Below, in pieces: positions 1 through 8,731 of a DNA stretch of 64,000 nt. Position 1 is the first letter of the stretch; each line of letters begins with the position of its first letter. Made by a program: the position numbers and the translations under genes. Source of the stretch: Bacillus bingmayongensis (GTDB lineage Bacteria; Bacillota; Bacilli; Bacillales; Bacillaceae_G); assembly GCF_000299035.1 (NCBI RefSeq), contig NZ_JH921521.1, positions 88,647 to 152,646 of the forward strand, in the 5' to 3' direction. The notes below the pieces were generated by a model. The model did not search any database. It saw only the letters and a program-made list of their open reading frames with translations, and was not told the DNA's origin.

Positions 1-1065
1 AATTATTCCACTTTCCTGTGTACCATTATTGATTGTTGGTTCCCAAGGTTTTGTTCCTTCTGCATTTCCACTTAGCTTCACAAACTCTAGTGATATGTAT
101 CCTTCATTTCCTTTATAACTAATCTTCGCCCAGCCATTTGCTTTTCCTAAGATTGTTACTTTCTCGCCATTTTTCAAACTTCCTAGAATTGCACTACTTG
201 CGTTTGCTTGGCTTCTTACTCGCAGACTTGTTGCATTAATTATTCCACTTTCCTGTGTACCATTATTGATTGTTGGTTCCGAAGGTTTTGTTCCTTCTGC
301 ATTTCCACTTAGCTTCACAAACTCTAGTGATATGTATCCTTCATTTCCTTTATAACTAACCTTCGCCCAGCCGTTTGCTTTTCCTAAAATCGTTACCTTT
401 TCTCCTTTTTTTAAGTTTCCGAGTATCGCACTGCTTGTGTTCGCTGCACTTCTTACTCGCAAACTTGTTGCGGTAATTGTTCCACTTTCTTGTGTACCAT
501 TATTGATTGTTGGTTGGTCGGTCTGAGGTGCCGTTATATTTTGTACTACTTCTCCAAATTTTAAAAACTCTAAAGAAACGTAACCTTCTTTTCCTTTATA
601 CTCAATTTTTGCCCAACCATTTGCTTTACCTAAAACTGTAACTTTCTCATTTTTTGTAACATGTCCAATAATTGAATTTCCCAAAACAGGACTATTCCTT
701 ACATTCAAACGTGTCGCTGTAACAACACCCGTTTCTTTTTGTTCACTATTAATTGTTAGTTGTTGTTTCGTTTCAACATTTGGCTCTGATACTTTCATCT
801 TTAAAAATTGCAATGAGACATAGCCTTCTTTTCCATCATGAGAAATTTTAGCCCACTCTTTTTCTTTTCCTAAAACCTGTACTGTTGTCCCTTGCTTTAC
901 TTTCCCTACAACTTTACTTTGCGTTGTCGGTTGTTCACGTATATTTAAATTCGTTGCATTCACTGTCGCTGAATTTTCATCTTGTGCAAAAGCATTTGTG
1001 GAAACAAGAGATGCTGCAGTTGCTAAAAATGTACCTGTTATGATTTGTTTTGTTGTTTGCTTCAT
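1..1065 (-). CDS. Secreted multi-SH3b cell-wall-binding protein (partial, C-terminus beyond left edge)
   Basis: Reading leftwards from the ATG at 1065, the frame stays open to the window edge, giving about 355 codons; whatever C-terminal domain follows is not visible. Residues 1-27 are a Sec signal peptide ending in TNAFA. Four bacterial SH3 (SH3b) repeats follow, each with a LNVR/LRVR strand, a GxLKxGEKVTVLG turn, GWAKI and a GYVSLEF end; a fifth linker starts at the edge. The last two repeats, at 1-237 and 238-474, are almost identical with a 237-base (79-residue) period. SH3b repeats bind peptidoglycan in Bacillus wall hydrolases and enterotoxin/cell-wall-binding proteins, so a surface role is inferred. 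A TAG lies directly upstream in frame and the nearest good ribosome site (AGGGAGG near 1105) is about 35 bases away, so start control is unusual. Confidence 0.85.
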   Translation of the reverse strand, partial: MKQTTKQIITGTFLATAASLVSTNAFAQDENSATVNATNLNIREQPTTQSKVVGKVKQGTTVQVLGKEKEWAKISHDGKEGYVSLQFLKMKVSEPNVETKQQLTINSEQKETGVVTATRLNVRNSPVLGNSIIGHVTKNEKVTVLGKANGWAKIEYKGKEGYVSLEFLKFGEVVQNITAPQTDQPTINNGTQESGTITATSLRVRSAANTSSAILGNLKKGEKVTILGKANGWAKVSYKGNEGYISLEFVKLSGNAEGTKPSEPTINNGTQESGIINATSLRVRSQANASSAILGSLKNGEKVTILGKANGWAKISYKGNEGYISLEFVKLSGNAEGTKPWEPTINNGTQESGII

Positions 1066-1257
1066 CTATTCATTAGAATATAAACAATGTTATATTCTTC
1101 AATCCTCCCTTACTAAACTCAAATTACTATTTAATCTTAACACATCGGCCACCATTCCTTTTTGGTATTATTCTACTTGTTCGTAGAAAACGAGTGAAAT
1201 AATGAAAACAACATAACTCCACCCTAAAAATACATACTGTACAATTAAACAAATATA

Positions 1258-1308
1258 CAAATAGACCTTTACCCCAAATTTTACAAATCCGAGATAAAGG
1301 TCTATTTG
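1258..1308 (-). terminator. Rho-independent terminator after proS
   Basis: A perfect 14-bp stem (1258-1271 with 1295-1308) encloses a 23-base loop just past the proS stop. On the minus strand it is followed by a T-rich run. Confidence 0.7.
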
Positions 1309-1321
1309 AAAACTTACATAA

Positions 1322-2752
1322 TTAATACGCCTTTCCCCAATACACCATATGCTCTGCTTTTTTACCACAACATACACATTCTTGTGCTAATTCTTCTTGC
1401 TCAAATGGTATACAACGTGACGAGACTCCAACTTCTTCTTTTAATTTTTCTTCACAAGCTAGATCACCACACCACATTGCTTTAATAAACCCTTGCTTCT
1501 CATCAGCCGCCTTCTTCATTTCTTCAAAGGTTTTAACACTATATGTGTTTTCATCACGAAATACCTTTGCTTTATTAAATAGAGAATTGTGAATCTCATC
1601 AAGTAATGATGTAATACGCTCTTCTAATTGATCTATTGATACGAACTCTTTTTCCTTCGTATCGCGTCTAACAAGTACCACTTGATTCTTCTCTATATCT
1701 TTTGGACCAACTTCTAATCGAATTGGAACGCCCTTCATTTCATACTCGTTAAATTTCCAGCCTGGCGTTTTATTGCTAGCATCTATTTTTACGCGTGCAA
1801 CTTTTTGAACAATTCCTTGCAGCTGGCTTGCTTTTTCTAACACACCTTCTTTATGCTGAGCAATTGGTACAATAACAACTTGTACTGGTGCTACTTTTGG
1901 TGGCATCACTAACCCGTTATTATCACTATGAACCATAATAAGTCCACCGATCATTCTTGTTGATACGCCCCAAGATGTTTGGTGTACATATTGCCATTTT
2001 CCATTACGATCTAAAAATTTAATATCAAACGCTTCAGAGAAATTCGTACCAAAATTATGAGATGTTCCTGTTTGAAGTGCTTTTCCATCATGCATTAAAC
2101 TTTCAATCGTATATGTTGCTTTTGCCCCTGCAAATTTTTCTTTCTCTGTTTTTTGTCCTTTAATTACTGGAATTGCTAAGTAATCTTCACAGAAAGAAGC
2201 ATACAGGTTTAAAATGTTTAACGTTTCTTCTTGAGATTCTTCTGCCGTTTCATGAATTGTATGACCTTCTTGCCATAAAAATTCAGTTGTACGAAGAAAT
2301 GGTCTCGTCGTTTTTTCCCAGCGTACTACTGAGCACCACTGATTATATAATTTAGGTAAATCATTATAAGACTGGACAATTTTTGAAAAATGTTCGCAAA
2401 ATAACGTTTCAGATGTTGGACGAATACAAAGTCGTTCTGCTAACTTTTCATCCCCGCCATGTGTAACCCATGCTACTTCAGGTGCAAATCCTTCTACATG
2501 ATCCTTCTCTTTTTGCAGTAAGCTCTCTGGAATAAACATTGGCATATACACATTTTCATGACCAAATGCTTTTAATTTTTCATCCATTACTTTCTGTATA
2601 TTCTCCCATAATGCGTATCCGTATGGACGTAAAATCATACACCCTTTTACACTTGAATAATCAACAAGTTCAGCCTTCTTCACAATATCGGTATACCACT
2701 GCGCGAAGTCTTCTTCCATTTTTGTAATAGCTTGTACTTGTTCTTTTGCCAT
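1322..2752 (-). CDS. proS: Prolyl-tRNA synthetase, archaeal/eukaryotic type (second ProRS)
   Basis: This cytoplasmic class II enzyme charges tRNA-Pro with proline. The protein has 476 residues, the length of the short archaeal/eukaryote-like ProRS, not the roughly 570-residue bacterial form with the inserted editing domain. Motif 2 is visible around [12 protein letters not shown] and [14 protein letters not shown], and the catalytic segment around [12 protein letters not shown]. The C-terminal zinc-type module has Cys pairs ([19 protein letters not shown]) and the protein ends in Tyr, typical of this subtype. The ATG at 2752 has GGAGGG just upstream. A proline-type T-box leader precedes it, so expression should rise when uncharged tRNA-Pro accumulates. 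B. cereus strains usually carry this gene in addition to the canonical proS elsewhere. Confidence 0.95.
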   Translation of the reverse strand: MAKEQVQAITKMEEDFAQWYTDIVKKAELVDYSSVKGCMILRPYGYALWENIQKVMDEKLKAFGHENVYMPMFIPESLLQKEKDHVEGFAPEVAWVTHGGDEKLAERLCIRPTSETLFCEHFSKIVQSYNDLPKLYNQWCSVVRWEKTTRPFLRTTEFLWQEGHTIHETAEESQEETLNILNLYASFCEDYLAIPVIKGQKTEKEKFAGAKATYTIESLMHDGKALQTGTSHNFGTNFSEAFDIKFLDRNGKWQYVHQTSWGVSTRMIGGLIMVHSDNNGLVMPPKVAPVQVVIVPIAQHKEGVLEKASQLQGIVQKVARVKIDASNKTPGWKFNEYEMKGVPIRLEVGPKDIEKNQVVLVRRDTKEKEFVSIDQLEERITSLLDEIHNSLFNKAKVFRDENTYSVKTFEEMKKAADEKQGFIKAMWCGDLACEEKLKEEVGVSSRCIPFEQEELAQECVCCGKKAEHMVYWGKAY

Positions 2753-2774
2753 ATTCTTTCCCTCCTTTAAAAAA

Positions 2775-3001
2775 TAAAAAAAGCCCGCGTCCCCTAAATA
2801 GGGACCGAGCTTTTGCCGGCGTTACCACCCTGATTCATGCACAAATAAATTGTACATGCTCTCTTTTTGATAACGGGAACTTCCCGCTGCATATGCAGAA
2901 CGCAAAGGTAGGTTCCATATCGCCTTTTTAAGAATCTTCCAGCCAAACGGATTCTCTCTCTACAAAAAAGGTGAGACATGTACTAATCCTTTTTCATCGT
3001 T
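2775..3001 (-). promoter_or_regulatory. T-box leader of proS (tRNA-Pro sensing) with terminator
   Basis: On the minus strand the leader begins with the Stem I block GATGAAAAAGGATTAGTA. It has the AGAGAGAATC element, a candidate CCU-type specifier around GGAACCTACC (about 2905-2915), and the conserved T-box AGGGTGGTAACGCC near 2817-2830. The competing terminator (stem AAGCTCGGTCCC/GGGGACGCGGGCTT plus T run) lies at 2778-2814, shortly before the proS start. Confidence 0.92.
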
Positions 3002-3110
3002 ATAACGAAATAAATTTGTTGAATATCATAATATAAATTCTATTTTAAAACAATAGCTAATTTTCTTACTTTTATATATTCTTTTCATTTTTTTCAGTTT
3101 CATACTGAAT

Positions 3111-3395
3111 TTACACATAATTTTTCCGAAAGAGTTTTACAAATTGATGAGTAATCATACCGATGATTGTTCCCACTAAAACAAAGAAACATGCAATGCC
3201 ATAACCCATTCCATCCCAACCACCAACAGCGAAGATGGTAAACGGAAAGAAAGCTAAACAAAGAAGAATTAAAATAAGTGCAAATATAATATCAAACGAC
3301 CTCTTTGGAAATTGTTTCTTTAATAAAAATGAAATAGCAAATACAACGAGAATTGTTACCGCTCCAATTATAAAAAACACTTCAAATCCATTCAT
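3111..3395 (-). CDS. Small three-helix membrane protein, YesK-like
   Basis: This is a 94-residue integral membrane protein with three hydrophobic segments: about 5-26, 34-58 and 62-83 counted from the ATG at 3395. It has a short basic tail (FRKNYV). An in-frame ATG at 3413 exists, but the GGAGGAGGG run lies between it and the ATG at 3395, so the latter is the start. Length and layout resemble the YesK family of Bacillus, which has no known function. It stands alone: a T-box operon lies downstream and a divergent gene upstream. No regulatory element is evident. Confidence 0.7.
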   Translation of the reverse strand: MNGFEVFFIIGAVTILVVFAISFLLKKQFPKRSFDIIFALILILLCLAFFPFTIFAVGGWDGMGYGIACFFVLVGTIIGMITHQFVKLFRKNYV

Positions 3396-3546
3396 CCTAT
3401 TCCCTCCTCCCATTCATTTCCTTATTATTCATTATATGTTTTAAAATTCAAAAAATAAATAATAAACTTTCTTAAAAAATAAGTTTTTATTACTAGGTAT
3501 TAATAGTAATATATAATAATAAGTTATATAACAGGAGGGATATATA

Positions 3547-4860
3547 ATGGAGCAACCATTAACAAATCATGTAATTGTCTTATCTTTTGACTGTTTATCA
3601 GCTTTAGATTTTCCTATATTACAAGAACTTCCTCATTTTCGAACTTTAATAGAACAAGGTGCAATTGCAAAAAAAGTAGAAGCTATTTATCCTTCTGTAA
3701 CATATCCAAGTCACGCCACTATTGTAACTGGTAACTATCCTAACAAACATGGTGTTGTAAGCAATACATTATTTCAGCCTGGCAGGGAATCACCGGATTG
3801 GCATTGGTATCGCCGTTCTATTAAAGGGACGACATTATATGACGAGGCACGAAAAGCAAATTTAACAACCGCTGCCCTTCTATGGCCTGTTACAGGGAGA
3901 GCAAAAATTGACTACAACTTACCTGAAATCTTTCCAAACAGACCGTGGCAAAATCAAATTCTTGTTTCATTATTTAGTGGAAGCCCGCTGTATCAACTAG
4001 ATTTAAATCGTCGTTTTGGTCATATTAGAAACGGGTTGTCACAGCCTGAGCTGGATGATTTTGTTCTCGCCTCTGCTGTACACACCATACAAACGAAAAA
4101 ACCTAACGTCATGCTTGTTCACTTTACAGATTTAGATACACAAAGGCATTATCATGGATTTTCTTCCCCAGAAACAACAGCATCTATTCAGCGGCACGAT
4201 GAAAGACTCGGGAAGATTATCAAAGCATTAAAAGAAACTGGTATATATGAAGAAAGTACAATTATTGCTCTCGGTGATCATAGCGCTCTAAGCGAGAATA
4301 AGGCTATTCAATTAAATGTTCTTTTCCATCAAAAAGGACTCATTTCAGTAAATCAAAGTGGAACATTAACAGCTTGGAAAGCCTATTGTCAAAGCTGTGA
4401 TGGTTCTGCTTATGTACATGTAAAGGATAAAAATGATATCCAAACTATACAAACTGTCCAACAGCTTCTTGAAGAACTTCTTCAAGATACACAAAATGGA
4501 ATCGAATTTATCCTTCATGATGAAGATGCAAAAGAACGGGGTGCTGATGGAAATTTCCTTTTTATGCTTGAGGCAAGGGAAGGCTATTACTTTACCCAAA
4601 ACTATACAGGAGAGTTTATAAAAGAAATCACGGAAAAAGATGTAACTTCCAGTAAAAAATATACGTTTGGTACGCATGGATATTCTCCAACAAAACCAAA
4701 CTATGAGACCATCTTCATGGCTGCTGGAAAAGGCATTAGTCAAGGTGCGGTCATTCCATATATGCGTCTCATTGACGAAGGACCTACCATTGCACGGTTG
4801 CTCGGATTACATCTTGGTGAAACCGACGGAACTGTAATAGAGGATTTACTTCAATTGTAA
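3547..4860 (+). CDS. Alkaline phosphatase/nucleotide pyrophosphatase-superfamily hydrolase
   Basis: This 437-residue protein belongs to the type I phosphodiesterase/nucleotide pyrophosphatase fold, two-metal hydrolases of phosphate mono- or diesters. The N-terminal metal Asp is in LSFDCLSALD and the nucleophile Thr in the YPSHATIVTGNYPNKHG motif. Later metal ligands are in VHFTDLDTQRHYHG, ALGDHSALSE and FGTHGYSP. No signal peptide or membrane segment is visible, so a cytoplasmic location is likely. A strong AGGAGGG precedes the ATG. The natural substrate cannot be read from the sequence. The gene seems monocistronic, with a 108-base gap to the next gene. Confidence 0.85.
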   Translation: MEQPLTNHVIVLSFDCLSALDFPILQELPHFRTLIEQGAIAKKVEAIYPSVTYPSHATIVTGNYPNKHGVVSNTLFQPGRESPDWHWYRRSIKGTTLYDEARKANLTTAALLWPVTGRAKIDYNLPEIFPNRPWQNQILVSLFSGSPLYQLDLNRRFGHIRNGLSQPELDDFVLASAVHTIQTKKPNVMLVHFTDLDTQRHYHGFSSPETTASIQRHDERLGKIIKALKETGIYEESTIIALGDHSALSENKAIQLNVLFHQKGLISVNQSGTLTAWKAYCQSCDGSAYVHVKDKNDIQTIQTVQQLLEELLQDTQNGIEFILHDEDAKERGADGNFLFMLEAREGYYFTQNYTGEFIKEITEKDVTSSKKYTFGTHGYSPTKPNYETIFMAAGKGISQGAVIPYMRLIDEGPTIARLLGLHLGETDGTVIEDLLQL

Positions 4861-4968
4861 AGAAATGTGTATATATGTAAAAATCATGTAAAACTTACCT
4901 CTGTTTCTCTTTTTCCTATTTTTATTTTTGTACACTAATGTTAGAACGACTATAAGGAGGAACATTAT

Positions 4969-6252
4969 ATGAAAAAAATGTCCAGACAAGAAAAAAGCTG
5001 GATATTGTATGACTGGGCAAACTCGGTATACTCGCTCGTCATTACAACTGCACTATTTCCTATTTATTTCAAAGCTGCTGCAAAAGAAGCAGGTCTATCT
5101 GGAGCAACTTCAACAGCTTTTTGGGGATATGCAAATTCTTTCTCTACACTTCTAATCTCTATTCTCGCTCCTATTCTTGGTACAATTGCCGATTATAAAG
5201 GTTTTAAAAAGCGCTTTTTCACATTCTTTTTTGGACTCGGTATTATATTTACAAGTATGCTAGCAGTTGTACCTACATCACAATGGTACTTACTACTAGG
5301 TTGCTATATGCTCGCTTTAGTTGGATTTGCTGGAGCAAATATTTTCTATGATGCATTTTTAGTGGATGTCACAACAGAAGATCGAATGGACCGAATTTCG
5401 ACTCGTGGCTTTGCATTAGGATATATCGGAAGTACAGTTCCCTTTATCGGCTGTATTGCTCTTATTATCCTTTCCCAAAAAGGAACAATCCCATTATCAG
5501 TTGGTATTGCCAGTCAAATTTCCTTTGCAATTACAGCTCTTTGGTGGGGATTATTTACGATTCCGATGCTCAAAAATGTGGAACAAACACATTATATTGA
5601 ACGTCATCCAAAACCGATTACAATGAGCTTTAAGCGTTTAGCTCATACATTTAAAAATATCCGTCAATATCGTACTGTATTTTTGTTCTTACTTGCTTAT
5701 TTTTTCTACATTGACGGCGTCGATACAATTATTACAATGTCCACAGCTTATGGAACAGACCTTGGTATTAGTGCGACAAACCTACTTATTATTTTATTTG
5801 TAACACAAATTTTTGCTTGTCCATTCGCTTTGCTGTATGGGAAACTATCTGAAACGTTCAAAGGCAAAAAAATGCTATATGTTGGTATTATTATTTATAT
5901 CGTTATTTGTGCATACGCTTATTTCTTAAAAACAACACTCGACTTTTGGATTTTAGCAATGCTTGTCGCAACTTCTCAAGGCGGAATTCAGGCACTCAGT
6001 CGCTCATATTTTGCAAAGCTTGTGCCGAAAGAATCCGCAAATGAATTCTTCGGATTCTATAATATTTTCGGTAAGTTCGCAGCTATTATGGGTCCAGTAT
6101 TAGTTGGTGTGACTACTCAACTAACAGGAAAAACAAATGCTGGTGTACTAAGTATTATCGTTTTATTCATAATAGGTGGATTCATACTAACACGAGTACC
6201 GGAAAATGCAACTTCTGTTACACCACCTGCTCCAAAGTCGGAAACACTATAA
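4969..6252 (+). CDS. UMF1-family MFS transporter
   Basis: This is a 427-residue inner-membrane protein with about 12 hydrophobic helices. The N-terminal signature WILYDWANSVYSLVITTALFP is characteristic of the UMF1 family (MFS_1-like, bacterial relatives of the yeast vacuolar Atg22 amino-acid effluxer). A cytoplasmic loop around GKLSETFKGKKMLYVG resembles the MFS A-like loop, and AKLVPKESANEFFGFYNIFGK is conserved in the family. The ribosome site AAGGAGGAA lies 8 bases before the ATG. It ends at a strong terminator. The substrate is unknown; amino-acid or peptide-related export is only a family-level guess. Confidence 0.85.
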   Translation: MKKMSRQEKSWILYDWANSVYSLVITTALFPIYFKAAAKEAGLSGATSTAFWGYANSFSTLLISILAPILGTIADYKGFKKRFFTFFFGLGIIFTSMLAVVPTSQWYLLLGCYMLALVGFAGANIFYDAFLVDVTTEDRMDRISTRGFALGYIGSTVPFIGCIALIILSQKGTIPLSVGIASQISFAITALWWGLFTIPMLKNVEQTHYIERHPKPITMSFKRLAHTFKNIRQYRTVFLFLLAYFFYIDGVDTIITMSTAYGTDLGISATNLLIILFVTQIFACPFALLYGKLSETFKGKKMLYVGIIIYIVICAYAYFLKTTLDFWILAMLVATSQGGIQALSRSYFAKLVPKESANEFFGFYNIFGKFAAIMGPVLVGVTTQLTGKTNAGVLSIIVLFIIGGFILTRVPENATSVTPPAPKSETL

Positions 6253-6256
6253 TAGA

Positions 6257-6290
6257 AAATGTCCCTTTCTTCATACAGAAAGGGACATTT
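6257..6290 (+). terminator. Terminator after UMF1 transporter gene
   Basis: A perfect 14-bp stem (AAATGTCCCTTTCT with its complement) encloses a 6-base loop and ends in a T run just past the stop at 6252. Confidence 0.9.
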
Positions 6291-6329
6291 TTTTATTATT
6301 CTATCGATATCATTTCACCACTAAAAACT

Positions 6330-6524
6330 CTACTGCTTATACAAAAATAATTTATCAACCGTTGTCCCTAACACTTCAGCTAAACGAAATGCCAGTGCTA
6401 AACTTGGATCATATTTATTATTTTCAATTGCATTTATCGTCTGTCTGGAAACTTTACATTTATCAGCTAATGCACCTTGTGAAATATTATTATCAGTGCG
6501 CAATTCGTAAATTTGATTTTTCAC
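6330..6524 (-). CDS. Small XRE-family transcriptional regulator
   Basis: This 64-residue protein is a single helix-turn-helix domain. ISQGALADKCKVSRQTINAIEN forms helices 2-3, followed by the family end DPSLALAFRLAEVLGTTVDKLF. I chose the GTG at 6524 because AGGAGAAAAG sits 7 bases upstream. The open frame continues further, but that extension has no ribosome site and overlaps the MFS gene upstream. Such one-domain regulators (YozG-like) often act on their own gene or a neighbour. Here the neighbour is the MFS exporter gene on the same strand, but no operator was identified. Confidence 0.85.
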   Translation of the reverse strand: MKNQIYELRTDNNISQGALADKCKVSRQTINAIENNKYDPSLALAFRLAEVLGTTVDKLFLYKQ

Positions 6525-6607
6525 ATCTTTTCTCCTAACCTGTAAAATTGTTTTTACAACATCAGTATATATTTGGTACATGGAGTTGTCAAAAAATTCC
6601 CACACAA

Positions 6608-6636
6608 AAAAAGAAGCGTAAATCGCCCCTTTTCTA
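6608..6636 (-). terminator. Probable terminator after MFS exporter gene
   Basis: On the minus strand a short GC stem (GCGATTTACGC with flanking pairs) is followed by TTCTTTTTTT, right after the stop at 6646. Confidence 0.55.
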
Positions 6637-6645
6637 GTAAAATTC

Positions 6646-7887
6646 CTACACCAAAGAATCCGTAAGCCCCTTTTGATTTCCATCCTCTTTTTTATTTCTG
6701 GCTTCTTCATTTATTCTCATACGTAAAATTGGTAAAATCGCGAGTAGAATAAGTGACATCGCTATACAAAATACAATAATAAGTGATGTCGCTTCTTTTA
6801 ATCCCCCAGCTAGTGAATTTCCAATTAGCATAGTTCCCATAAAAAGTGGTAAAATTGTACCATTTACACGTCCTACCATATTCTCCGGTACGAGCTGAAT
6901 CATAAGCGTTCCAACAACAATGTTAACAACGGCTAGACAAATTCCCGTTCCAAATCGCATGAAACTAGTAATCCAAAATGATGTAGATAATCCTTCTACG
7001 AGAAAGGAAATCCCCAATACTAGCAAACCAAACACAAACATTTTTTTCGGATGTACTTTTGAAGCAAAAACTGCTGCAACGATGCCTCCAATTAGCATAC
7101 CTATTCCATCAGCTGCTGCTAAATATTGAACAGCCTCCTTTTCCATTCCTAACCGTTCAATAACAAGAAATATTTCTAATGGATTTGTTAATCCTACCGC
7201 TAACCCCATAATCGCGAAAGTAATTGTAATCATACATAAATTTTTTGTTTGAAGGACGTACCTCCATCCTTCTTTTATATCATTCCATAATGAGATACTT
7301 TCAGGCTTCTCTTTTTCTATCCATCTTGGTAAAAACGAAAGAGTAATAGCCGATAACGCAAACAATCCAATTAGGCTATATAGTGAAGTAAACAGTCCCA
7401 GCTGCGTATACACAATCGATCCTACAACTGGCCCGAAAATTATAAATAGCGACTGTAGCGTTTGGTTTACTGCAATTGCGTTTGCAACATGTTTTTCTTC
7501 TACATAACGTTTAAATATTCGTGACGATGAAGGCTGAGAAAATTGTCCAACAATTGCTGAAACAAGAGTTGCAAAAAATATAGCCTGCCAATAATCAATT
7601 TTTAGCAGTAAAACAATCCCTATAATAGATAACGTACTTAGCATATCTCCAGCTACCATCGTTCTCTTAGGATTCCAACGATCTGCTAGCGCACCACCAA
7701 TGAATGAAAAAATAAAAATAGGTGCGTATTCCATAACTGATAATAATGAAACTGAAACGGGATCATTATTTGTTCGCTCCATAATGAAATACAAAAGTGC
7801 CATATTCCGAATCCAAATCGCAAACTGCTGCAAAATATCAGACGCCATAACAAGCATAAATGCTCGATTTTTGAATAAATCTTTCAT
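6646..7887 (-). CDS. MFS transporter, MFS_3/enterobactin-exporter-like, probable drug efflux
   Basis: This 413-residue membrane protein has about 12 predicted helices. The MFS signature lies in the first cytoplasmic loop (GGALADRWNPKRTMVAGD), as in the MFS_3 group that includes EntS-like exporters and macrolide/tetracycline efflux proteins. The AAGGAGGAATAAC site directly precedes the ATG at 7887. Upstream lie a TetR-type operator copy and then the tetR gene on the same strand, which points to ligand-inducible efflux. The substrate is not deducible. Confidence 0.85.
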   Translation of the reverse strand: MKDLFKNRAFMLVMASDILQQFAIWIRNMALLYFIMERTNNDPVSVSLLSVMEYAPIFIFSFIGGALADRWNPKRTMVAGDMLSTLSIIGIVLLLKIDYWQAIFFATLVSAIVGQFSQPSSSRIFKRYVEEKHVANAIAVNQTLQSLFIIFGPVVGSIVYTQLGLFTSLYSLIGLFALSAITLSFLPRWIEKEKPESISLWNDIKEGWRYVLQTKNLCMITITFAIMGLAVGLTNPLEIFLVIERLGMEKEAVQYLAAADGIGMLIGGIVAAVFASKVHPKKMFVFGLLVLGISFLVEGLSTSFWITSFMRFGTGICLAVVNIVVGTLMIQLVPENMVGRVNGTILPLFMGTMLIGNSLAGGLKEATSLIIVFCIAMSLILLAILPILRMRINEEARNKKEDGNQKGLTDSLV

Positions 7888-7905
7888 GTTATTCCTCCTT
7901 TTTAT

Positions 7906-7924
7906 AAACCGACCGTTCAGTCTA
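7906..7924. promoter_or_regulatory. TetR operator copy 1 (before MFS exporter)
   Basis: The 19-base sequence AAACCGACCGTTCAGTCTA is an imperfect dyad with GAC/GTC arms. It lies 19 bases upstream of the exporter start. The identical 19-mer recurs at 8551-8569 before the tetR gene. Confidence 0.8.
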
Positions 7925-7951
7925 TTTTAATGTGAAAGAAAAGCTGCTGAT

Positions 7952-8536
7952 TTATGATTCAGCTGCCATTCCTTGTAGCAATACATCAATTGCTTTTTTG
8001 TAAATTCGCTTCATTTCTGCAGAATCTAACTCGTAGTAAAGTACCCCAAGCCCAGATAGTAAACCATTCACAATATACATAAGATCCCGGATATCTCCTT
8101 GACGAAATTCTCCAGATTTTATGCCTTCTTCAATTAATTTCTCAAAAACACCATATGATGCTCTTGCTAAAACAAGCATTTCATCTAGAATTTCTTTGCT
8201 TACAACTTGACTCATAGAAAATTCTTCAACTGCACTAAAAATAGGATGTTGTGTATCCTCTACGTGGTACTCAGCAAGCCCATATAATTTTTCAGTACTC
8301 GTACGATACTGCTTTTCTTTCTCATTCCACTTTTCAAGCCAATCATACGTGTGCTGTTTTACTACAAATAAAAATAATTCTTCCTTACTTTTAAAATGAT
8401 AATAAATGCTACCTTTACTACGTTCAGTAATTTCACAAATGTCTTCCATAGATGTTGCAGCGTATCCTTTTTGTGAAAACAACTCTTCTGCTTGATACGC
8501 TATTTCTTTTTTTATCTCTTCTGCACTTTTTCTCAT
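7952..8536 (-). CDS. TetR/AcrR-family transcriptional repressor
   Basis: The 194-residue protein has an N-terminal TetR helix-turn-helix. KGYAATSMEDICEITERSKGSIYYHFKSKEELF is the classic pattern, with YYHFKSKEEL closing the DNA-binding domain at about residue 50. The rest is the alpha-helical ligand-binding and dimer domain. I prefer the ATG at 8536, with GAGGTG 7 bases upstream, over the GTG two codons earlier. Identical 19-base operator copies precede this gene and the exporter gene downstream. It therefore very likely represses both itself and the efflux pump until an unknown ligand binds. Confidence 0.92.
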   Translation of the reverse strand: MRKSAEEIKKEIAYQAEELFSQKGYAATSMEDICEITERSKGSIYYHFKSKEELFLFVVKQHTYDWLEKWNEKEKQYRTSTEKLYGLAEYHVEDTQHPIFSAVEEFSMSQVVSKEILDEMLVLARASYGVFEKLIEEGIKSGEFRQGDIRDLMYIVNGLLSGLGVLYYELDSAEMKRIYKKAIDVLLQGMAAES

Positions 8537-8550
8537 GTTCACACCTCACA

Positions 8551-8569
8551 AAACCGACCGTTCAGTCTA
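8551..8569. promoter_or_regulatory. TetR operator copy 2 (autoregulation)
   Basis: This is an exact second copy of AAACCGACCGTTCAGTCTA, 14 bases upstream of the tetR start. It overlaps the expected promoter (TATTATTAGACTG on the minus strand). Confidence 0.8.
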
Positions 8570-8634
8570 ATAATAGCAAATATAAAACCTCTTTTACAAG
8601 AGGCTATATTCCTTATTTATTAATACATTACACT

Positions 8635-8697
8635 TAAACAAACGTTTGTTTAGCTGATTCTATACGGGGTCAAGCCAACTAATCAAACGTTTGTTTA
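8635..8697. promoter_or_regulatory. Pair of AAACGTTT palindromes (possible operator pair)
   Basis: TAAACAAACGTTTGTTTA at 8635-8652 is a perfect 18-bp palindrome. TAATCAAACGTTTGTTTA at 8680-8697 is a near-perfect one. Their centres are 45 bases apart, between the tetR promoter and the terminator of the next gene. The second copy, extended to 20 bases, recurs at 25401-25420. The cognate protein is unknown. Confidence 0.5.
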
Positions 8698-8698
8698 A

Positions 8699-8731
8699 AA
8701 AGAAATACGCCCATAAAGAACGTATTTCTCA
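8699..8731 (-). terminator. Terminator of the Gly/Ser-rich membrane protein gene
   Basis: A 9-bp stem (AGAAATACG/CGTATTTCT) is followed on the minus strand by a T run that merges into the AAACGTTT palindrome. Confidence 0.7.

Noticed and set aside
1-474. Direct repeats resembling a CRISPR or tandem array
   Set aside because: The period is 237 bases, in frame, and each unit encodes an SH3b domain; there are no spacers or cas genes.
2746-2979. Short frames on both strands in the proS leader
   Set aside because: They fall within the T-box RNA, whose conserved elements explain the sequence.
4366-4743. 125-codon minus-strand frame in the phosphodiesterase-like gene
   Set aside because: It overlaps conserved catalytic residues on the other strand and has no Shine-Dalgarno.
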